Positions 56,429 through 64,000 of a stretch of 64,000 nt of DNA are shown piece by piece. Both the position numbers and the translations under genes were made by a program. The stretch's first letter is position 1; every line of letters starts with the position of its first letter. This DNA is from Coleophoma eucalyptorum. Lineage: Eukaryota > Ascomycota > Leotiomycetes > Helotiales > Dermateaceae. The notes under the pieces are model-generated. The model saw nothing but the letters and a program-made list of their open reading frames with translations. It searched no databases and was not told the DNA's origin. The stretch lies in contig JALRME010000053.1 of the NCBI GenBank assembly GCA_026120035.1, forward strand, positions 89,508 to 153,507, read 5' to 3'.

Positions 56429-58238
56429 AATGTATACATATTTTGCTTACCACTGAAGCAAATTGGCTTATAAAAGAGTGATGGAGATTTCAGAAACTTA
56501 CTACCTACTATAGTCTTCGTATCTAAAACAATGGTTATCCTACCCCTTAAAATATAAGCTAGCGCGATACTATAACTTAGCTGACATTTCAACCTCACCT
56601 CCTTGGTACTAACATTTTCCAGATCACGACTCTCTATGATATCGCGGTCGCGCAAAAGTGAATACACTATAGACCTAGGAAATAGTATACAACAGTACGC
56701 ACTACTCTATGATTTCCTACTAAATCTTGTACTAGCGGCTAGCTACTTATGTACTGAGACATTACATGAGTTATACTATAGTATAGTCTATTGCGCTTAA
56801 CACAAATTCATATAAGCAAATAAATATAGTCATAGAGCCTAGCTTGTTTCAAAGTCTAAATGAGAATCTCTATAGACAAAAACCTCGACAGATTCAATGG
56901 TCATACCGCCGCTAGTTTCTTCGTGCGCGGCTAGAGGTAGTGATCTTCAATTGGTAGGAGCGTGGTACAGAAGGTTAGTCTAGGTAATAAAACGGCATCT
57001 TAAACAACCCCACATTTCCACTTTCTCATTAACTTACTCAACCTACCACTTGGTTAGATCAAAGTCTTAAACTGAATAAAGTAATTATCTGCCTTCGTTA
57101 CACGCTACACATATAATGACTTTCTCTGAGGATGCTTCTATTGCAGACAACTAGACCGACCTTATTTCCGACTCGGAAAAGCCTTTGTCAGCTAAGAATG
57201 GCATCCTTGACTCTGCCAGCAGCCGTTCAGAAGCAGAAACAACAACGATCAATAATACTCAAGAGGACGATAGACGAATGCGGAAAGATAAGAATACTTC
57301 GTGGTGTGCTAGCTCAATTCGCCATTGCGAAAGGTATAAAAGACAACGCTACCACGGTTACAAGACTGGCACCTACTGCGACATTGAAGCACATACAGGG
57401 GAGGGGCTCAGTTGGAGACATTAGTTTCCGTGTCTTTGATCTTCAAAAAAAGATTATTGCGGGAGTTGTTGAGGAAGAGCAGGAAAAGGAGCTCGGAATG
57501 TTGATCTCATTAGCAATTTTTAGCAGAGATAAGGGCCACGCCATCAAATTAGTCAAGGCGAGGCAGGAAGCTGCTCTTTCTATAAGTAAACTTGTAGACT
57601 TGCACCAGTTGCAGAGACGACAGCATTATTCGAGGCGGCAAGATTACTCGAGGAAGGGGCACTTGTAGCTGAACAGCAGTGGTTGTTATCAGAGCTCCAA
57701 AAAGGATTACAATTATTGGGCTCCTGAAAAGCTATTTTAAGGCCTACCGGCTTCCTTAGAAACCTCTTCTTTCCTCGTTCTTGAATTCTTAGTCTTTACC
57801 AGCTTTTGCCACCGTTATTGAAATTGAGCATACAAGTCCTCGTGACACCACTAGATTTGCAATTAATTGAGCCATTAAGAAGTTGCACTTATACTACATA
57901 CGACGGCCGTGTCAATCGAGAGACCTAGTCACATGTATAGTATTCTTAGCGTACAGAATATATTTCGGACGGGTCAGCCCTGTCACTTTCTTACTAACCA
58001 TCAAGCGATAAATACTCTGAATTATTTGCGTTGATAACTGGATTGTCAAAGAGAGCATAAACATTCCCTAGCTGCCTCCTGACTACTAGTAGTAATGGTC
58101 ATACTTGACATTATTGATATGATGTTTCTCCTATCTAGCTATCACCATCAAAACATGTAAATCTTGAAACAATTGACCCCCCTCTACGAATAGCGATCCC
58201 ACTGTTGACGACCCTAACTCGTCAACAAGACCCCCCTA
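56429..58238. other. Intergenic region with a decayed coding stretch
   Basis: Around 57117-57725 three frames in turn look coding-like: MTFSEDASIADN then a stop; RGVLAQFAIAKGIKDNATTV and DISFRVFDLQKKIIAGVVEE; finally TALFEAARLLEEGALVAEQQ. This suggests one frameshifted protein ending with the TGA near 57726. I do not recognise it. The rest of the region shows nothing. Confidence 0.4.
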
Positions 58239-58763
58239 CTAGTGCTGAGCTTCGAAACCCTTCCAGAGGGCAAAAGCACCACCAGAGAAGAGTATTATAC
58301 CACCTCCAATGTTCAGCAGCATTATGCACACATGGTAGATTTCGTCTAGTTTTTCGGAGAAAGCTGCCAAGCTCCAGCCAGATCGTCCGGTCACGTTAGC
58401 TTCGAGGTCGATGGGATTAGTTACACTACGATGCCTTGGTATTAGTGTCTTGAGTAAGATGCGAAGAGGTTAATGCTTACTTTTCTATGTTATCTGCTAC
58501 CGGGCGCAGGTCGGTGTTGGCAATGGAAATGTTTGTATCGGTTGGTACAGTAGAGTGAATTATACCCAGAGTGGCTGCTCCGCTTATGTCGATGTTTCCA
58601 GGCCCATCAGGTCCGTTGGAAAGATCGTACTCCCTGTAAAACCCACACAATGTCAACCATTACAGCTAGCCTTATGAGAAATCACAGTTTAAATGACCAG
58701 ACTATGAAGGTCTTGTCATCGAGCAGACAGAAAATTATCTTACTCGACAGAATGGTTCTCCAT
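58239..58763 (-). CDS. Small single-helix membrane protein, unknown
   Basis: Three exons, 58763-58744, 58633-58481 and 58425-58239, give 119 aa; every exon is too short or split to stand out as an open frame. The start is MENHSVEEYDLSNGPDGPG. The central part is Asn/Thr/Ser-rich with possible N-glycosylation sites (NIS, NVT twice). One hydrophobic helix near the C-terminus (CIMLLNIGGGIILFSGGAFA) is followed by LWKGFEAQH and stop. All four splice ends are GT/AG and the phases match. I know no family for it. Without an N-terminal signal it could be tail-anchored. Confidence 0.6.
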
Positions 58764-59721
58764 TGATTACTGATGCCAACGTACTTGAGCAGAAAAATAG
58801 AAGTGGCAGAAATGGATTGGCTATATGAAGGAGGATATACTTTTATAGCAATATTCAGCTTCCGGTGTATAAAAATCGGACACGACGGAGGGCAGAAGAG
58901 GCCTTTAATACACGCTGACCACTCTGACGCTGACCATTCCGATACTGTACTGACGAAAGCGAACCACGGTGACTTCCAAGCACACTTGGCTCTCATGTGT
59001 GTGTTGAGCCTGCATTGAATTGGACCTGGATATTAAAGTCCTTACTATTTACAGTACGCGGTCGACATCCAACTCTTCGACCACCCCCTAAGACGGGAAA
59101 TCCAGCTTGCTTATGCAGCGAAAACCAAACCGCATAGATGCCACACTACATACGTTGGCATGTCATAATAAGTCTCGATCGGAGTATTCCAGCCGCGGTC
59201 CATGATCTTAATCTTTACAACCGCTCGTCAAATGGAGTAAGCGGTCGCTTTTGGGATGAAGAGACAACAACATATCGCTTAAAATGTCGCAAGCATGGAG
59301 TAGGCTGCAGGGTGCATGAACAAGATTTTAGGTAGAGGCCAATGGCGGAATTCCCGCTGTTTGTAGCTAAGCTTAATCAAGAAAGCGGTCATCTCTCCCC
59401 CACCATGATATGATAATGTGGCTATCAAGGGTTTCGACCGCCCTCTTTTAAAGGGAAAGCGCGCTTCTTACGAGCAGGAACCAGCTTCTTGAGTGGATTG
59501 ATATGCAACAAACGATACAGGTTGGCTTGCAAGGCTGTGCAGAAAATGTTTTGTTATGATAATGAGGCAGAGGGCGAACTGTTATCGACATCCCATCTCA
59601 AATAACCACGACATGCCAATGTCGGCCTCAGTGACATGTTTTCTTATCTGCCTTATTTCCAGTAGACATAATTGAGATCTAGCAAGTATTTGGGCACATG
59701 CTATCTCTTGCAAATCAGAGA
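58764..59721. other. Intergenic region
   Basis: About 950 bases with no supported gene. It separates two outward-facing genes and must hold both promoters. Confidence 0.45.
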
Positions 59722-62700
59722 ATGTCATCCAAACGCAACTATGAATTTGTGGTTGAGCCAGGAACTGCAAAGAGACAGCGACAAGAGGTTTCGTCAACTC
59801 ACCCACTAGGTCGCCGGCTCGGCCGCGGAGGGTATGCTGAAGTATCTGAGAAGGCAAATATATTGAAGGCTGGCTCGGGTGCATGCTGGAGAGGTCGATA
59901 CATGAAAAGAGTGGTAAGACTTCTCGGAATCATCTCGAAACAGTCACGTGTATCCTGACCAGTTCAGTGTGATGGAGACCCATGCCAAGAGTGTACTCGC
60001 AATTCTGGATATTGGGGTCTCCATCCAAAATTAGGATGTCGAAGGGAGAAGCTAGTTGACTTGGCTTGTCATCTATTTCCTGGTAAACATTGGTAGAACA
60101 GTTAATAAATACCTCGAGGAGATCTGACTTATGCAGGGACCACATTTCCACAAAATGCCAATTCGAGCAGTAACTGCGATCAACTCTCTACCCCAGTTCT
60201 CATCGCTTCGGTAAAATCTAGTATTGAGCAACTTTATAAGAAACATATTCTCAAGACGAGACTCTATACGTACCTGATTGATCTAATCGAGGAAGATGCT
60301 GATATTGACCACAACGACGTAAGTCTTGTTGTATATATGGTATAAGGTCTGCATTGACGATTTGAGTATCTAACGTTGATATTGAATATAGCCGTTGCTT
60401 TTTCCAGCCTTCAAGTTCCTATCGGCCACTCTCGAACTTTCAAAAATTCTAGCTGGAACCAATACTACTACACTCACCTTGGTTCGGGACGGGTCTATAA
60501 CCACTATGAAATTCTACATCCAAGAAGTCCTTAGGCATCTCGACAAAGTTATGTTTAAAAAAACCGATACCGAAGAGACTCTCAAAATCATGTTTACCCT
60601 ATGTATAATCACCCTAGGCACAGAACTATGGCTGCTATATATTACAAGTTTGACTTCGATGGATCCAAATATATACAGAGATCATTTTATGACTATTCAG
60701 ACTGATTGGCACGATACACTTGTTGCAATATTCTCAGCATGCAAAGACTTACAGATTCGTGGCGATATTAAAGAGAGTATTTTTGAGTTGACCAACTGGA
60801 AGATAGATTATGGTAAATAGGTCTACTGAACGCACTTAGGACAGTCATATTAACATATATACCTACAGTAGAGTTACTAGCAGATCAAGCCGCGAGTTAT
60901 AATCAGGTGCCATATCAGAATAACAAAATATATTCTATTGAAGGCAGACTTTTATGGAAGCTCACGACCTTGTCTTCTAAGCTTTTTACTGCTGCTGCGG
61001 AAGGAAATAAAAAATTAGTACGAGCATTGCATAGCAAAGCATCACGTACCCAAATGAAGCGCTGGGGTGGATGGACTGAACTTCACTGGGCCAGCAACAA
61101 TGGGTGTCAGTCTGTTGTGGAGTTTCTAATTAAAGACATTAGGAACCCCTCGGTCAAGGATAAAAACGGATGGACACCATTGTACGCTGCAGTCAGAACC
61201 AATCAAAATTCTGTCGCTTCTATACTCCTTGAGAACAAAGCAGATGCTAATCTAGAGATAAATGATGGCTCCACTCCACTGCTTAAAGCAGTGGACAATG
61301 GAAATATTGATATGGTTCAACTCCTGATAGGATACGCCGATATCAATCAAACGGATGGACGCGAGGAGACTGCACTACATCATACTGCTTTAAATGGAAA
61401 TTTAGAGCTAGCGAAACTACTCATATCTCACGGTGCAGATATTAATTCATTGAATATTTCCGGACAAACCCCCATGCACCTAGCTGCATCGGCCGGATCG
61501 GTGGAGGTAATGGAAGCCTTGATAAAACCAGACGCAAGCACCACAGTAAAGGATTGTGATTTCGCTTCTCCACTTCACTTAGCTGCAGGAAATGGACATA
61601 TTGGCGCAGTTCACTTTCTCCTAGAACACCAGGCTGATATCAATGCGAAAAACAGGTACAAACAGACTCCGATCTTTGGGTCTGTAGAGAATGGAGATGA
61701 GAAGATGTTCTGTCTTCTGCTTGAAAGTGGAGCAGATATTAAAATGAAGGCTATCAATGGAGAGACTCTCTTACACAGGGCTTCGAAGGCGGGTCAAACT
61801 AAGATTATGGAACTGCTACTCCAGGAGAAGATGGATATAGATTTCAAGGACAACGATTGTCGGACACCGCTATCGTGGGCTGCTGCTGGGGGGAACAAGG
61901 CTGCCGTCAAGCTGCTTCTCGACACTGGCAAGGTCGAGGTCGACTTTAAGGACAGCAAGTACAGCCGGACGCCGCTATCATGGGCTGCTGAGAATGGGCA
62001 CGAGGATGTCGTTAAGTTGCTGCTAGAGACTAGCAAGGTCGAGGTCGACTCTAAGGATGAGTACGGTCGGACACCACTGTCATGGGCTGCTTATCAGGGG
62101 CACGAAGCCGTTGTTAAGCTGCTGCTTGACACTGGCAAGGTCGAGGTTGACTCGAAGGATAGTAATCGTCGTACGCCACTATCATGGGCCGCTGAGAATG
62201 GGCACGAGGCTGTCCTCAAGCTACTGCTCGAGATTAGCAAGGTCGAGGTTGACTCGAAGGATGAGAACGGCCGGACGCCACTGCTGTGGGCTGCTTCTAA
62301 GGGACACGAGGCCATCATCAAGCTGCTGCTTGAGACTTACAATGTCGATGTTGAATTTAAGGATAGCAAGTACGGTCAGTCGCCGCTGTCGTGGGCTGCT
62401 GAGAACGGGCACAAGACTGTCGTGAAGCTGCTGCTCGACTCTAGAAAGGTCGAGTTCGACTCTAAGGATAGCAATTGTAGGACGCCGTTGTCTTGGGCTG
62501 CTTCTAGGGGGCATAAGACCGTTGTCGGGTTGTTGCTAGATACTGGCAAGGTTGAAGTTGACTCGAAGGATAGTTATGGTCAGACACCGCTATGCAGAGC
62601 TGCTTCTCAGGGGCACGAGGCAGTTGTGAAGCTGCTACTCAACACTGGCAAGGTTGAGGTTGACTCTAAGGATAGTAATCGTCGAACGCCACTATCATGG

Positions 62701-63477
62701 GCTGCTGAGAATGGGCACGAGGCTGTCCTCAATCTGCTGCTCAACACTGGCAAGGTCAAGGTCGACTATAAGATTTACAAATACGGCCGAACACCGCTGA
62801 TGTGGGCTGCTTCTATGGGGCATGATGCCATCATCAAGCTGCTGCTCGATACTGGCAAGGCCAAGGTCGATCTCAAGGATGAGTACGGCCGGACGCCGCT
62901 ATCATGGGCTGCTTCTGGGGGGCACAAGACCGTCGTGCAGCTGCTTCTGGAGACTAGCAAGGTCGAGGTCGACTCTAAGGATGAGTACGGTCGGACACCA
63001 CTGTCATGGGCTGCTTATCAGGGGCACGAGGCCGTTGTTAAGCTGCTGCTTGACACTGGCAAGGTCGAGGTCGATTCTAAGGATAGTAATTTTCGGACGC
63101 CACTATGGCGGGCTGCTTTGGAGGGACACGAGTCTATCGTCAAGCTGCTTCTCGACACTGGCAAGGTTGAGGTTGACTCGAAGGATAGCTATAGTCAGAC
63201 ACCGCTATGGCGGGCTGCTTCTGAGGGGCACGAGGCTGTCGTGAGGCTACTCCTCAACACTGGCAAGGTCGAAGTTGACTCTAAGGATAATAATCATCGG
63301 ACGCTGCTGTCGTGGGCTGCTTCTAGGGGACATGAGGCTGTTGTTAAGCTGCTGCTCGACACTGGCAAGGTCGAGGTCAGCTCAAAGGATAGCGAATATG
63401 GCCGTACGCCGTTATGGTGGGCCGCTTTTCAAGGGCACGAGGCCATCGTTAAGCTGCTACGCAAGTATGTTAACTAA
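59722..63477 (+). CDS. Zn2Cys6-like finger fused to a 25-unit ankyrin array
   Basis: Exons 59722-59913, 59968-60082, 60137-60318, 60392-60812 and 60869-63477 join in phase to 1172 aa. Residues 55-88 form a fungal binuclear-finger-like motif, C55WRG58..C65..C70xxC73..C88, in which the second cysteine is glycine. A conserved-looking helical domain of unknown role covers about 140-300 (LFPAFKFLSATLELSKILAG, ITLGTELWLLYITSL, MDPNIYRDHF). From 342 to the end I count about 25 ankyrin repeats; the first nine are diverged, the last sixteen nearly uniform (GRTPLSWAA..GHEAVVKLLL). Ankyrins bind proteins; uniform arrays of this kind occur in fungal recognition proteins. Whether the finger still binds zinc or DNA is doubtful. 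Confidence 0.8.
61858..63474 (+). repeat. High-identity ankyrin-coding tandem array
   Basis: Sixteen units of 102 or 105 bp. Larger blocks are duplicated: 62041-62160 and 62961-63080 are almost base for base the same, and the unit at 62161 matches that at 62671. This shows recent unequal exchange or gene conversion inside the array. Confidence 0.85.
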
Positions 63478-63612
63478 TTACTTAGTTAACTTATATACAA
63501 GTACCTATTCACTTCAAATTACATTTGTGCTCCGAAGCATTAGAAAGTTGTGCTAGAGGACTCTAGAGCTTTACTTTTATTCTCCTAACCAATCGGCAAC
63601 CCTGTAATTAGT

Positions 63613-63735
63613 ATTCGAAGGGTAGAGTATTGCCTAGTATCGTAGATAAGGGAAGCCTAATCGATAAGGCAAGAATAATACCAATATTTCTTCTATACGT
63701 ATAAGGGTGGTACGTATTAGTAATATAAGGAAGTT
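63613..63735 (+). repeat. Dispersed 120 bp repeat, copy 2
   Basis: Matches 37078-37200 in the same orientation (gaagggtagagtat, aatcgataaggcaag, ctatacgtataagggtggt, acgtattagtaatataa). It begins about 135 bases after the ankyrin gene stop. Confidence 0.65.
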
Positions 63736-63762
63736 AAGTAAGAAACAATAGGGTAACAATTA

Positions 63763-63900
63763 GGCTGCGCACTGGGTACCCATGGGCTGGTTTTTTGAAA
63801 ATCTGAAAAACCACCCACTGGTTAACCACTGATTTAACCACTGGTTTTTCGCTTAATATAGGGGTTTCGTCGAGTATATAGGGGTCTCAAAAGGGGAGGG
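63763..63900 (-). mobile_element. TIR element, copy 4 (one end)
   Basis: Starts GGCTGCGCACTGGGTACC after TA and is the reverse complement of the right end of copy 1 (34440-34601), including the gcttaatata and tataggggt segments. Only this end lies clearly in the window; past 63900 no match is seen. Confidence 0.7.
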
Positions 63901-64000
63901 GGTGTCAGGTGTCACAGGCAGAGTGACGTGCAAGCAATGGATAAGCAGGGTATACACAGGGTATACGCAGGTAGGTAGTAGTTATTATTCAAACTGATCT

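Noticed and set aside
62057..63244. Long open frames in other frames of the ankyrin array
   Set aside because: A repeat unit with length divisible by three keeps shadow frames open; the ankyrin frame explains the region.

Overview
The window is nuclear DNA of a filamentous ascomycete (Pezizomycotina). Genes carry short introns of about 45-70 bp with GT..AG ends and CTRAY-like branch sites. The gene content is fungal: a velvet-family regulator, TIP41, an RMD1-type protein, UTP16, NC2-alpha, CCT8 and CTP synthase. A class such as Leotiomycetes is my guess only; no marker in the window settles it.

1-28.4 kb is a conserved housekeeping block. In order: the 3' end of an unknown gene, TIP41-like, RMD1/DUF155, an HMG-box protein sharing a 236 bp divergent promoter with CCT8, arylamine N-acetyltransferase, NC2-alpha/Bur6, a mitochondrial TPR/Sel1-like protein divergent from UTP16/Bud21, a RING protein with a very long SR-like tail, an HSL-type alpha/beta hydrolase, CTP synthase and a VelC-like velvet protein. 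CTP synthase appears to need an AT..AC intron to rebuild its conserved N-terminal region.

28.4-32.8 kb has no gene I can support. 32.8-40 kb is an AT-rich island of nested transposon debris: two Ty1/copia relics, one split by a solo LTR with a perfect 5 bp target duplication; a TA-flanked terminal-inverted-repeat element present in several copies; and two diverged copies of an AT-rich repeat. One intact two-exon orphan gene (187 aa) sits inside the island.

40-59 kb is accessory and partly decayed: three short-chain dehydrogenases (one with an internal deletion, one with a substituted cofactor glycine, one frameshifted), a Zn2Cys6 regulator, an RTA1-family membrane protein, a polysaccharide-deacetylase pseudogene, an unknown 449 aa protein, a sugar-transporter tail, an intact six-exon P450, a nuclear copy of two adjacent mitochondrial tRNAs, and a small three-exon membrane-protein gene that simple ORF scanning misses. 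Regulator, oxidoreductases, exporter-like protein and P450 together resemble a metabolic cluster, but I see no backbone enzyme.

59.7-63.5 kb holds a five-exon gene joining a degenerate Zn2Cys6 finger, an unknown helical domain and about 25 ankyrin repeats, the last 16 nearly identical. It is followed directly by two of the repeats found in the transposon island. This gene is the best candidate here for an unusual, fast-evolving system.
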